Source of the DNA: CAYSQW01 sp964433135
GTDB lineage: Bacteria > Acidobacteriota > Aminicenantia > Aminicenantales > Aminicenantaceae
Assembly (NCBI GenBank): GCA_964433135.1
Contig: CAYSQW010000034.1
Coordinates: 1-38,098 of the forward strand
Direction of reading: 5' to 3'
Length of the DNA: 38,098 bases
The translations under genes and the position numbers were made by a program. Within the stretch, counting starts at the first letter, position 1. Each line of letters starts with the position of its first letter. Positions 25,520 through 33,836 of this stretch are shown here, in pieces. The notes beneath the pieces are model-generated. The model ran no database searches and was not told the DNA's origin. It saw only the letters and a list, made by a program, of their open reading frames with translations.

Positions 25520-27061
25520 ATGAAAATCAAAAAGGTTTTTGTCGAGGACATGCCTCGCCGTAAGTTCCTCGAGCTCGGTATGAAAGGAGGCCTTGCCGCG
25601 GCTGCGACCCCGGCCCTCTTGAGCCGGTTGTTATCCTGTCGAGGAACCGTTCAAACAGCTTCACCGCTTGCGTTGGATGCCTCGGTTCTCAACCGCGTTA
25701 TCCGCAAAGCCTTGGAGAAAGGCGGCGATTTCGCCGATGTTTATCTGGAAAACAGAATATCCTGCCGGATTCTGCTGGAGGAGTCGAAATATAAAAATGC
25801 GGTTTTCGGGATAAGCCAGGGAGCCGGTGTCCGCGTCATCGCTGGAGACAAAACCGGTTATGCCTATACGGACGACATCAAGGAGGATAATCTTCTGCGC
25901 GCCGCGGAGGTCGCTCGTTATGTGGCGGTGAATTCCCAAGTCGGCGGTCCCGTCGATATACGGAAAAGCGAACGAAATTCGTTCATATCGGTATCCATCC
26001 CGCTGGAAACCGTCGCGGATGATCAACGTCTTAACGTGATGCAGAGAGCTCATCAAGCCGCCCTGGACTATGACGCCCGGATAAAGATGGCTTCCATCAA
26101 CTACTACGATGAGGTTAGAGAACGGACTATCGCCAACAGTGAAGGCGCATGGCTTCATGACAGCCTTCCGTTGATGTTTTTTATCGTTCAGACCTTAGGC
26201 TCCGATGGAAGGACGCGTCATATGGGAAGGGAGAGGCTGAGCAAACATATGGGATTCGAAATGTTCGAACAATTCCCTCCCGAAGAAGTCGCCACGGCCT
26301 GTGCCCGGGAATCGATCGCCATGCTGGAAGCGAAAGAATGCCCCGCGGGAGAAATGGACGTCGTGATGCAAAACGGTTGGGGGGGCGTTCTTGTTCATGA
26401 AGCCGTGGGACATCCGCTGGAAGCGGACAACATCGCAAAAAAAATCGGAGTCTTTACCGGAAAGCTCGGCAGAAAGGTGGCAAGCGACGTTTTCACCATG
26501 ATCGATGACGGATCTCTGCCAAATTTTCGCGGAACGACTGATTTTGACGACGAAGGGACTCAGATGAAACGAAATGTGCTGATCGAAAACGGCGTTTTGA
26601 AAAAATATATGAGCGATATCCTTTCCGCAAAGCAAATTAATCAGGATCGAACCGGAAACGGCCGCCGTGAAAACTTCCGCTGTATCCCCATCCCGCGCAT
26701 GACGAATACGTTTATCGAAAAAGGAGAGGCAGAGCCCGAAGATATCCTGGCCTCGACGCCGAAGGGTCTCTATGTTCAAAGTCTCAGCGGCGGAAGTGTC
26801 AATCCCACGACCGGAGTCTTCAATTTTACCTGCCGAGAAGCTTATCTCATCGAGAACGGAAAAAAGACCAGCCCGGTCAAAGGAGCGACATTGATCGGAA
26901 ACTGCCTCGACGTCATCGCAAACGTCGATGCGGTCGGAAACGACCTGGCTTTCGGTCCGGGCATCTGCGGCAAGGGACAGGCGGCCGAAGTCTCGGCAGG
27001 CCAACCCACCGTGAGGATTCGGGGGATCAATGTCGGCGGCAGTAAAGCGAGGAGAGGATGA
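25520..27061 (+). CDS. TldD-family metallopeptidase with a Tat (probably lipoprotein) signal
   Basis: Catalytic half of a TldD/TldE-type protease, 513 residues. The zinc motif HEAVGH (293-298, HExxxH) and a C-terminal Cys in GICGKGQ, equivalent to the third ligand, are both present. Unlike E. coli TldD, which is cytosolic, this one begins with a twin-arginine signal: MPRRKFLELGMKGG at 11-24, an Ala-rich core, then LLSC with Cys40 as a likely lipid-anchor site. The Arg at 36 just before the cleavage region is a common Sec-avoidance feature. ATG 25520 is preceded by AGAGGAGA; the open frame reaches up to 25457. It overlaps tldE by 4 bp. Known TldD/E pairs trim unstructured peptides such as microcin B17 precursor. 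Confidence 0.9.
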   Translation: MKIKKVFVEDMPRRKFLELGMKGGLAAAATPALLSRLLSCRGTVQTASPLALDASVLNRVIRKALEKGGDFADVYLENRISCRILLEESKYKNAVFGISQGAGVRVIAGDKTGYAYTDDIKEDNLLRAAEVARYVAVNSQVGGPVDIRKSERNSFISVSIPLETVADDQRLNVMQRAHQAALDYDARIKMASINYYDEVRERTIANSEGAWLHDSLPLMFFIVQTLGSDGRTRHMGRERLSKHMGFEMFEQFPPEEVATACARESIAMLEAKECPAGEMDVVMQNGWGGVLVHEAVGHPLEADNIAKKIGVFTGKLGRKVASDVFTMIDDGSLPNFRGTTDFDDEGTQMKRNVLIENGVLKKYMSDILSAKQINQDRTGNGRRENFRCIPIPRMTNTFIEKGEAEPEDILASTPKGLYVQSLSGGSVNPTTGVFNFTCREAYLIENGKKTSPVKGATLIGNCLDVIANVDAVGNDLAFGPGICGKGQAAEVSAGQPTVRIRGINVGGSKARRG

Positions 27062-28398
27062 TGGATTATATTGGATTAGCATCAGATCTAGTGAGGAAAT
27101 GCCGTGCCAAAGGAGCAGACGAAGCGGAAGTCTATATTGAAATCGGCCGCGAGCTGCGCATAGAAATCCGCAACGGGGATGTGGAAACCGTGCAGGAATC
27201 TTCTTCGCATGGATTAGGCGTACGTGTTTTCAATAATGGAAGACTTGGATTCGCCCACTGCAATGATCTCTCGGAAAAAGCGCTCGACCACACCCTTTCC
27301 CAAGCCGTGAAATTCTCTGCAAATGCGACGGCGGATGAAAACAACGTCCTACCGGATTCCTCTGATTCCTCTGATACGCTCCTTCTTTTCGATCCCGGCC
27401 TCCGTGAAATTCCCATGACGGAGAAAATCTCTTTGGCCAAAAAAACGGAATCATCGGCTCTCAAAACCGCACGCATCACAAAAAGCGCCGGCGCCGGTTA
27501 TTCCGAGAGCGAATCGAAGATTTTCATCGCCAATTCCCGCGGCATGTCAAAAAGCCGTCGATCCAGCACCTGCGGCTTCGGTGTTTCGGTCGTAGCGGAG
27601 AAGGGTGAACAGAAATCATCGGGAAGCAAGAGCTGCAGACGACGATTTTACGCCGATCTTCCTCCATCTTCCTCCATCGCAACGGAAGCCGCTAGCAAGG
27701 CCTCGGAGATGCTTGATCCGAGAATGGTGAAAACCCAAAGGGCCCCGGTGATTTTCCATCCGGATGTCGCCTATTCTCTTTTAGGCGGGCTGCTTGCCGC
27801 CGTTAACGGAAAAAGTGTTTTGCAGGGCGCCAGTTTTCTCGGGGAACGCTTGGGACGGAAGATCGGATCTGAAAATATCACAATCATCGATGACGGACTT
27901 CGCCCCCGTGGATTGGCGAGCACTCCGTTCGACGGTGAAGGTGTCGTCGCGCGCAAGAGCACGATCGTTGAAAAAGGAATTCTCAAGCAATACATGTATA
28001 ACACCATAGCCGCGCGCCGAGCTGGAAAATCCAGCACGGGAAATGCGATCCGAGCGGGCTTCACCGGTCTTCCGGGGATCGGTCCGCACAACTTTTATAT
28101 GGAGCCGGGATCAATGTCGCCCGACGAGATCCTTCGTTCCACGCCGCGAGGTCTTCTTCTCAAAAACGTAACCGGATACGGGATCAATCCCGTCAATGGA
28201 AATTTCAGCGGTGGAGCGGCGGGATTCTGGATCGAAAACGGGCGTATTGAATTTCCCGTAAAAGGACTGACCATAGCAGGCACCGCCGATGAAATGTTTG
28301 CCGGAATAGATATGCTGGGGAATGATCTGGATGAAAATCTCCCCTTTACGGCGCCTACCCTCCGGATCCGGAGCCTTCAGATCGGGGGAGAGAACTGA
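27058..28398 (+). CDS. TldE/PmbA-family non-catalytic protease subunit
   Basis: Partner subunit of TldD, 446 residues, lacking the HExxxH zinc motif, as TldE proteins do: the equivalent region reads HPDVAYSLLGGLLAAVNGKS. Family features are the N-terminal domain GADEAEVYIEIGRELRIEIRNG-like strand with GLGVRVF, and the C-terminal GNDLDENLPFTAPTLRIRSLQIGG. No signal peptide is visible, in contrast to the upstream tldD. The two overlap as ATGA and must be co-translated. The gene ends 27 bp from the convergent corrinoid cluster. Confidence 0.88.
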   Translation: MMDYIGLASDLVRKCRAKGADEAEVYIEIGRELRIEIRNGDVETVQESSSHGLGVRVFNNGRLGFAHCNDLSEKALDHTLSQAVKFSANATADENNVLPDSSDSSDTLLLFDPGLREIPMTEKISLAKKTESSALKTARITKSAGAGYSESESKIFIANSRGMSKSRRSSTCGFGVSVVAEKGEQKSSGSKSCRRRFYADLPPSSSIATEAASKASEMLDPRMVKTQRAPVIFHPDVAYSLLGGLLAAVNGKSVLQGASFLGERLGRKIGSENITIIDDGLRPRGLASTPFDGEGVVARKSTIVEKGILKQYMYNTIAARRAGKSSTGNAIRAGFTGLPGIGPHNFYMEPGSMSPDEILRSTPRGLLLKNVTGYGINPVNGNFSGGAAGFWIENGRIEFPVKGLTIAGTADEMFAGIDMLGNDLDENLPFTAPTLRIRSLQIGGEN

Positions 28399-28425
28399 AA
28401 CGAAGCGGTTTCCGCATCCTCTCCT

Positions 28426-29037
28426 TCAGCTCATCCGCCGCCTGGATAAAGATTTATCCCCGTAAAAATTGATACGGAAAGAAACGGATTTTCGTGGGAG
28501 CATCATGCAGGAAGGCGACAGCTCGACCCCGATATCGATATCGGAAAGGACCTGAAACAAGTATCGCTGTTCCTTGATATCCCACTTCCCGTATCCCGGG
28601 CTGAAACGCCTGGAAGGCCATAGGTTCGATTGCAGAGCTTTCCTTGCAAGCCGTTCATCCGACTGTTCGGCGACCGCCTCAACCGCCTCGGAACCGAGTG
28701 AATCCAGAATCAGGGCGCGAACCATCTCGTTTCGTGCCATCAGTTCGGCACACCGGGCCTCCAGCCTTCCTCCGATGGTGCAGATACAGAAAGCGACTTT
28801 CTCCGCGCCGGCAAATATGGGGTGTTTATTGGTGTTCTCATAATCCATGATCCGGAAGATCGATTCGGTTTGAGCCAGATCGATCAAATTTTCCTTTTCA
28901 TCCCGTATCATCTCTCTGATATTTTCTGAAACCACAGCGGTCTTTCGCGTATATCCGAGACGCACGTACAGCCGGTGGTCCGGGATTTCCAAAGAAAATT
29001 TATTTAAGATGCCCTGATTATCCATTCGACGATGCAT
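28426..29037 (-). CDS. Stand-alone MetH activation-domain protein (corrinoid reactivation)
   Basis: A 203-residue protein equivalent to the C-terminal SAM-binding activation domain of B12-dependent methionine synthase. Key motifs are RFSPGYG (144-150) with the following WDIKEQ, and SPSCMMLPRKSVSF (174-187), which shape the SAM site. TIGGRLE (87-93) is also typical. The domain supports reductive remethylation of inactive cob(II)alamin using SAM and an electron donor. As last gene of the cluster with MttB and MttC homologues it probably rescues the MttC cofactor. Start at 29037 or, more natural for the protein, Met5 (29025); AAGGA overlaps the first ATG. A free-standing version is also known in Thermotoga. 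Confidence 0.82.
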   Translation of the reverse strand: MHRRMDNQGILNKFSLEIPDHRLYVRLGYTRKTAVVSENIREMIRDEKENLIDLAQTESIFRIMDYENTNKHPIFAGAEKVAFCICTIGGRLEARCAELMARNEMVRALILDSLGSEAVEAVAEQSDERLARKALQSNLWPSRRFSPGYGKWDIKEQRYLFQVLSDIDIGVELSPSCMMLPRKSVSFRINFYGDKSLSRRRMS

Positions 29038-29061
29038 TCCTTGCGAAAAACAGTATCAAAG

Positions 29062-30537
29062 TCACGACGGCACCGGAAGAGACGGCAGGGAAGGTGCCTC
29101 GTTTCGAGCGGCATCCGCCGCCATGATGCGGCGCATTTCTTCAGCGAGTTTCGGGTCGGAAATCACAGCGGGTTCGGAATTAAGAATGAATCGGACACGT
29201 TCCGCGGCTCTATCCTCCATGTTTTTTTCACCTTCCATAGACCAGGCATCATAGGTGTTTCTATCTATGATATGAGAAAAAACGTGCTCCCGGCGGTACC
29301 ACTTCCGGGTATGCGGATGTGAGAGGAACTGGCTGTCAGCGGCGAAGTCATCGAAAAGGCCGGCCGTCAGCGGTTCGTCCCGCTGTTCGATTCCGGCGCA
29401 GAGTCGATAGGCCATTCCGCATATATCGTTGTCGATAACCAATTTTTCTAGACTCTGACAGCTCTCGAAATCAAGCATTCCGGGACCTGAGATGACATTG
29501 ATACCAGAGAGGGCGGCGAGCACAGCTCCGATTCCGGTTTCCAATCCGGCCTGACTGTCATTGCATTTGGAATCGCTTAATCCCATATAAGCGTGACATG
29601 GGAGATGAAGGTGCTTGGCTATCTGGGCATAAGCCGAATCGATCATCATGGTTTCGATGGCTCCCATGGGCGTAGTGCCCTTTCTCATATCGAAGCTCGA
29701 CGGAGATCCACCGAATATGACGGGAGCTCCACTTCGTGCCATTTGACAGATCACCAGACCGCTGAGATTCTCCGCGACATGCTGAACAAGGGTGCCAGCC
29801 AGGGTTATGGGGGACGTGGCACCCGTCATCCCCATGGAGATAAGCTCGGAGGGAATCCCCGCCTTCGCGCAGTCGATCAGGCTCTGCGTTGTCAGATGAC
29901 TCCATTTCAAAGCAGGGGAGGGGCAGGCATCGAAAATGGCCAGCGGTTTATCGGCCAGCTCACGAGCACCACCTCGTACGGCGGTCAGCATGTCGTACAT
30001 GGGTTGAAATCCCTGGACACGAAAGGTTCCCGTAACGACGGGCTTTTGGGAAAACGACAGCCCCAGATATAAGCGGTAAGCGTCCGCGATGATATCCGGC
30101 ACATCACCGCTTATCAGTCCCGTGCTTTGGAAACCCATATGTTCCAACCCCTGGATCAAACGCACGAATGATACCACATCCGACGTGTCCGGCCTCCGCT
30201 GCTTCCGGGTATCGACATCGAACAGCGTCACCGCCGTCGAGCCGGGAGTGAAATGAAAATCACCTCCTCCGACAACGAACTCACCCTTCCCGGATCGGTC
30301 AAATAACTTTATCTCGGACGGCGTGGTTTTCAGAGACATCTCAACAAGATGAGGTTCGATCCACACTCTCTGTTGCGTTTCATCGATACGCATTCCCGAA
30401 GCCTTAAACAATTCTCTCGCTTCCTCGTTCTCCACAAAAACCCCGGTTTTTTCAAGAACCCCCAGCGCTTCATCGATGATTTTGATGATGAATTCACGAC
30501 TGAGGAGTTCACACTTTGGTTTTATCGATTTGATCAT
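29062..30537 (-). CDS. MttB-family (trimethylamine methyltransferase superfamily) corrinoid methyltransferase, non-pyrrolysine
   Basis: A 491-residue TIM-barrel methyltransferase that moves a methyl group from a methylated amine-type substrate to its corrinoid partner. The frame has no in-frame amber codon, so it belongs to the pyrrolysine-free branch (which includes glycine betaine and other quaternary-amine enzymes). The conserved stretch MGLSDSKCNDSQAGLE (318-333) lies near where the archaeal enzyme has pyrrolysine, by length only. GMTGATSPITLAGTLVQHVAENL (236-258) is a typical family segment. ATG 30537 has GAGGAGGGG upstream; a longer open frame overlaps mttC. The substrate cannot be deduced. 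Confidence 0.9.
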   Translation of the reverse strand: MIKSIKPKCELLSREFIIKIIDEALGVLEKTGVFVENEEARELFKASGMRIDETQQRVWIEPHLVEMSLKTTPSEIKLFDRSGKGEFVVGGGDFHFTPGSTAVTLFDVDTRKQRRPDTSDVVSFVRLIQGLEHMGFQSTGLISGDVPDIIADAYRLYLGLSFSQKPVVTGTFRVQGFQPMYDMLTAVRGGARELADKPLAIFDACPSPALKWSHLTTQSLIDCAKAGIPSELISMGMTGATSPITLAGTLVQHVAENLSGLVICQMARSGAPVIFGGSPSSFDMRKGTTPMGAIETMMIDSAYAQIAKHLHLPCHAYMGLSDSKCNDSQAGLETGIGAVLAALSGINVISGPGMLDFESCQSLEKLVIDNDICGMAYRLCAGIEQRDEPLTAGLFDDFAADSQFLSHPHTRKWYRREHVFSHIIDRNTYDAWSMEGEKNMEDRAAERVRFILNSEPAVISDPKLAEEMRRIMAADAARNEAPSLPSLPVPS

Positions 30538-30547
30538 GTTCCCCTCC

Positions 30548-31198
30548 TCATTCTTCAAGCAGGGAAACGGCTTTCTGAACCGCAGCCATGGCATTCGCCG
30601 CATATCCGTCCGCGCCGATATCCTCCGCCCATTTCCGATTAACCGGAGCACCTCCGACCAGAACCCGAAAACGTTTGAGCAGATCGCGGCTTCGCAGCAT
30701 TTCGATCAACTCTTTCTGTCCCTGCATGGTTGTCGTCAGCAGAGCCGACAAACAGATGATATCGGCATGCTCCTCAACGGCTGATTCGATGAATCGTTCC
30801 AATGCGACATCCGCGCCCAGATCCAGGACTTCGAATCCATTGGCCGACAGCAGGGACGCCACCAGGTTTTTTCCGATATCATGGATATCCCCCTGGATGG
30901 TGCCGATTATTACTTTTCCTCTTGAAAACGCCTTGCGGCTTTCTTGTTTCAACGCGGGTTCCAAAATGCGCATGGAGGCTTTCATGCACTCGGCGCTGGC
31001 GATCAGTTCAGGAAGAAAGTATTCTCCTTTTTCCCAAAGCATTCCCGCTTCCTGGATTCCGGGCACATATCCTTTTTCGATGACCGCCATGATTTCCAGA
31101 CCCTGTTCCAAGGCTTGGCGAGCGGTTGACTCCGACGCCTCTTTGTCTCCCTCAAGAACAGCGCGGCGCATCCGGGCCAATAATTCTTCTTTCTTCAC
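30548..31198 (-). CDS. MttC-like corrinoid (B12-binding) protein
   Basis: Methyl carrier of 216 residues. The N-terminal helical cap (about 1-85) has GLEIMAVIEKGYVPGIQEAGMLWEKGEYFLPELI-type motifs. The Rossmann-like B12 domain (about 92-214) has GDIHDIGKN (103-111), with His106 as lower cobalt ligand. ICLSALLT and VGGAPVN line the nucleotide loop. It starts with GTG 31198 after AAGGAG. It is first in the minus-strand cluster, 10 bp before mttB, and is expressed from a good promoter at 31249-31277. Confidence 0.92.
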   Translation of the reverse strand: MKKEELLARMRRAVLEGDKEASESTARQALEQGLEIMAVIEKGYVPGIQEAGMLWEKGEYFLPELIASAECMKASMRILEPALKQESRKAFSRGKVIIGTIQGDIHDIGKNLVASLLSANGFEVLDLGADVALERFIESAVEEHADIICLSALLTTTMQGQKELIEMLRSRDLLKRFRVLVGGAPVNRKWAEDIGADGYAANAMAAVQKAVSLLEE

Positions 31199-31448
31199 AA
31201 CGTTCTCCTTTTCGCCAACCGGTCGAAAACCGGTTTCCTGTTTTTATCATGATATTTTTTTAAAAAGCATTTGACAAGTGAAATCCCGATCAAACAAATC
31301 CGGATAATAGAGTGTGGATATTTTCGTTTTTCATCCGGATGCCCTGCCGGCTTTCCATGATCAGAAAGAATAGCCTTTGTAAATTTTGACGGAGAGAGGT
31401 AAGATATAGAAAGCAAATAAAGGATACTCCAATCCGTGAGGTTAATCG
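31199..31448. other. Divergent intergenic region between mttC and the NYN gene
   Basis: The 250 bp carries the mttC promoter (listed separately) and, in its leader, a hairpin of AACCGGT (31217-31223) and ACCGGTT (31229-31235) with a 5-nt loop. On the NYN side I see a TTGACG (31386-31391) and TATAGA (31405-31410), but the 13-bp spacing is too short to call a promoter. No cobalamin-riboswitch-like element was recognised. Confidence 0.4.
31249..31277 (-). promoter_or_regulatory. Sigma-70 promoter of the corrinoid cluster
   Basis: On the minus strand: TTGTCA (31277-31272), 17-bp spacer, TATCAT (31254-31249), each 5/6 matches. It predicts a start near 31242 and a leader of about 44 nt that includes the 31217-31235 hairpin before the mttC ribosome site. 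Confidence 0.6.
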
Positions 31449-32201
31449 ATGATAGAAAAATTTTCCGACAGCAGTAAAAAGATCGCTCTCTTGATCGATG
31501 GAGATAACGCGCAACCATCCCTGATTGAAAAGATTCTCACCGAAACGGGTAAGTACGGACCGGTTACCATTCGCAGGATCTATGGAGATTGGACAACCGC
31601 CAATATGCGCGGATGGAAAGAAAAACTGAACAATAATGCCATCCAGCCCATCCAGCAGTTTCGTTATACCGTCGGTAAAAACGCCACCGACAGCGCGCTC
31701 ATCATCGATGCGATGGACATTCTTCACAGCCACCAGGTAGATGGTTTTTGCATCGTATCCTCCGACAGCGATTACACGCGCTTGGCTACCCGGATTCGTG
31801 AAGTCGGGTTTTTTGTCATGGGCATCGGAAAACTTTCCACTCCTAAAGCGTTCGTCAACGCATGCAACCTCTTTATCTATACCGAAAACCTCGTTCCCAG
31901 GGAACAACCCGCGGCCGGAAAAAAATCATCGAAGAAATCTACATCCAAAGAAGACAAGGTAAGAAAATATGATCCGGTTCCTCTTCTGAAAGGAGCCTTC
32001 GACATGGCCATGCAGGAAGATGGGTGGGCGAATCTGGCTACCATGGGTTTTTATCTGCGCCAGCTGGATCCGGGATTTGATCCCCGGACTTACGGCTTCA
32101 AACAACTTTCCCAACTTCTCAGCAAACACGCTAAAATATTCGAGCTGCGGTTTCAGGAGGAATCGGGCACCACCCACATATTCGTGCGGACCAAGGAATG
32201 A
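31449..32201 (+). CDS. NYN-domain putative RNase with C-terminal OST-HTH/LOTUS domain
   Basis: A 250-residue DUF88/LabA-type protein. The PIN-like NYN fold (about 10-146) has the acidic metal site: Asp17 and Asp19 (LLIDGDN), Asp81 (NATDSALIIDAMD) and Asp106 and Asp108 (VSSDSDYTRLATR). A Lys/Ser-rich linker (about 155-170) leads to a LOTUS/OST-HTH RNA-binding domain (about 173-248, with the pattern LATMGFYLRQLDPGFDPRTYGFKQLSQLL). The combination is typical of bacterial NYN-LOTUS proteins thought to cleave RNA; targets are unknown. It is followed by two small uncharacterised genes on the same strand. Confidence 0.9.
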   Translation: MIEKFSDSSKKIALLIDGDNAQPSLIEKILTETGKYGPVTIRRIYGDWTTANMRGWKEKLNNNAIQPIQQFRYTVGKNATDSALIIDAMDILHSHQVDGFCIVSSDSDYTRLATRIREVGFFVMGIGKLSTPKAFVNACNLFIYTENLVPREQPAAGKKSSKKSTSKEDKVRKYDPVPLLKGAFDMAMQEDGWANLATMGFYLRQLDPGFDPRTYGFKQLSQLLSKHAKIFELRFQEESGTTHIFVRTKE

Positions 32202-32224
32202 CGCTTCCGCACAAAGGAAATGTG

Positions 32225-32566
32225 ATGAAAAGACTCTCTTATAAAATCGAGAGATTCAACATCCGCCTGTACGGCAATGATCAGAAAGGCGGACGTACCC
32301 GTTGGGGCGACAAGGTTATCGTTTTGTTTTCAAAGGGAAAAGAGGTCGGACAGGCGGTGTTTGCGCGAGAAAGCGTCAAGTCTCCTGAAGCTTACTGCTC
32401 GGGCGATAAAATCTTTTTTTTCGCTCCCAGTTCGCAGTATTCCGTAGTCGTTGAGCTTCTTCGCCGACCCGAACCGGTTTATCTTAACTGGGAATCCGTC
32501 AACGATCCTAAGGAAAAAGACGATGGGGATGCGTTTTTTTCGACCGCACCGCTTGAAGGTCCTTGA
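32225..32566 (+). CDS. Small protein of unknown function
   Basis: A 113-residue soluble protein I do not recognise. It opens with a beta-rich stretch (YKIERFNIRLYGNDQKGGRTRWGDKVIVLFSKGKEVGQ) and alternates strands and loops through a VVVELLRRPEPVYLNWE segment, then ends in an acidic tail. ATG 32225 follows AAAGGAA at a reasonable distance; the frame is open from 32198, overlapping the NYN stop. Position 24 bp after the NYN gene suggests co-transcription. No signal peptide or catalytic motif is visible. Confidence 0.6.
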   Translation: MKRLSYKIERFNIRLYGNDQKGGRTRWGDKVIVLFSKGKEVGQAVFARESVKSPEAYCSGDKIFFFAPSSQYSVVVELLRRPEPVYLNWESVNDPKEKDDGDAFFSTAPLEGP

Positions 32567-32615
32567 GCCGACGCCTCGGGACAGCGGTTTCTACGAATTA
32601 CGGGTGAGGGGAAAC

Positions 32616-33110
32616 ATGATCTGCGGTTTTCTATCCCTTTTTATGCTTGTTGGCCTGCTGTGGATTCCTGCTTTCGGAGGCGTATTCTTTGGGCAGAAAA
32701 CACCGGATAAAAAACAATTAGATATCCTTTTTTCCATCTATAATGAAGTCAAAGAACTCGGCAGATACGCCGGAGATAACTTCATAAACCGAGAATTTCA
32801 CATCGATGTCGACGGGCGTCGCCAAAATTCCGAGGAATTCGTTGTGGTTTTAATCCACGACACCGACGAGGGAGAAACCATGATCCTCGAGCTGACGTAT
32901 TTCGATGATAAAAAAACAATATATTCCTCGAAATATGTTCATGAGATGAAACGGATCGCCTGCGAACTGAAGGAGGGAACGATCCGCATCGTCGAGAACA
33001 GCTTCGGCCGGGAAGAAATGGAAAAGAGTTTTCCGGTGATCCTGGAAGGCATCGTCAATAAAAAGAAACTCCTCGAGGTTCTGAACGAAAAATCGGAACC
33101 TTCGTTCTGA
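32616..33110 (+). CDS. Small membrane-anchored or exported protein of unknown function
   Basis: A 164-residue protein. One N-terminal hydrophobic stretch (about 2-25, ICGFLSLFMLVGLLWIPAFGG) may be a signal peptide or anchor. The rest is soluble and charged, with an alternating pattern (EEFVVVLIHDTDEGETMILELTYFDDKK) that suggests a small beta-sheet domain. GAGGGG precedes ATG 32616; an open frame extends upstream to 32451 over the previous gene and is not used. Not recognised as a known family. Confidence 0.6.
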   Translation: MICGFLSLFMLVGLLWIPAFGGVFFGQKTPDKKQLDILFSIYNEVKELGRYAGDNFINREFHIDVDGRRQNSEEFVVVLIHDTDEGETMILELTYFDDKKTIYSSKYVHEMKRIACELKEGTIRIVENSFGREEMEKSFPVILEGIVNKKKLLEVLNEKSEPSF

Positions 33111-33131
33111 TTTTTTGCTGTTTTCATGTTT

Positions 33132-33160
33132 TTGACATTAAATCACGGCTGTGCTATACA
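33132..33160 (+). promoter_or_regulatory. Strong sigma-70 promoter giving a near-leaderless transcript
   Basis: A perfect TTGACA (33132-33137), 17-bp spacer and TATACA (33155-33160). The ATG at 33170 lies only 9 bp after the -10, so transcription should begin at or within a few bases of the start codon. No Shine-Dalgarno is present, as expected for a leaderless message. Confidence 0.75.
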
Positions 33161-33169
33161 GTTTGGCTC

Positions 33170-33733
33170 ATGAATTCCGATCCGATTCAATTTAAAACCG
33201 AACGGCTTCATTTGATAGCCGGATCTTCGAATCTGGCGCGGGCTGAAATCGAAGATTCCGTATTGTTCTCACATTTGATCAACGCCGCGATTCCCGTGGA
33301 TTGGCCGCCTCCGCTCAATAACCGGGACACCATGTTGTTCAACCTGAGTCGACTGGAGATAGACGAACAACAGAAAGGATGGTGGGGTTGGTATTTCATC
33401 CTGAAGGCTACCCGTGGGTCCGAACGCGTATTGATCGGTAACGGTGGATACAAAGGTCCTCCGGATAATGCGGGAACCGTTGAACTTGGTTATTCCATAT
33501 GCCGCGGTTACCAGAATCAGGGATTTGCGACGGAAGCCGTATTCGGATTGGTTTACTGGGCGTTTCAACAGGTTGCCGTGCAGCGGATCACGGCCGAAAC
33601 CCTCCTTGATTCGGCAGCCTCCCTCAGAGTACTCGAGAAGAACAATTTCGAATTTCAAAGCGAGGGAGCCGGACCGGGCGTTCTTCGCTACAGCCTGACA
33701 CGAGACAGGTTCCAAAGCATCATGGAGTTGTGA
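33170..33733 (+). CDS. GNAT-family N-acetyltransferase (RimJ/RimL-like)
   Basis: Cytoplasmic acetyltransferase of 187 residues. It opens with the typical FKTERLHLIAG strand. The acetyl-CoA pyrophosphate loop is in YSICRGYQNQGFATEAV (the usual R/Q-x-x-G-x-G/A pattern). Later motifs are RITAETLLDSAASLRVLEKNNFEFQ, marking the C-terminal fold of the Acetyltransf_3 group. This group acetylates protein N-termini or small amines; the target is unknown. It starts directly at its promoter. Confidence 0.85.
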   Translation: MNSDPIQFKTERLHLIAGSSNLARAEIEDSVLFSHLINAAIPVDWPPPLNNRDTMLFNLSRLEIDEQQKGWWGWYFILKATRGSERVLIGNGGYKGPPDNAGTVELGYSICRGYQNQGFATEAVFGLVYWAFQQVAVQRITAETLLDSAASLRVLEKNNFEFQSEGAGPGVLRYSLTRDRFQSIMEL

Positions 33734-33777
33734 TCCGCACCTCACATCTCCGTCAACTTTTATCTTTTCCCGCTCTT

Positions 33778-33807
33778 TTGACAATTCCATATTGGGGATG
33801 ATATATA
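33778..33807 (+). promoter_or_regulatory. Sigma-70 promoter for the CocE-like hydrolase
   Basis: A perfect TTGACA (33778-33783) and a TATATA -10 (33802-33807) with an 18-bp spacer (17 bp if ATATAT is used). It predicts a start near 33814, which supports the ATG at 33837 over in-frame ATGs at 33792 and 33807. Confidence 0.65.
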
Positions 33808-33836
33808 TGATTCATTCCAGACTGCGGAGGACATCC

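Noticed and set aside
29062..30537. Pyrrolysine-containing MttB
   Set aside because: The frame is uninterrupted by any in-frame TAG and no pyl genes are in the window.
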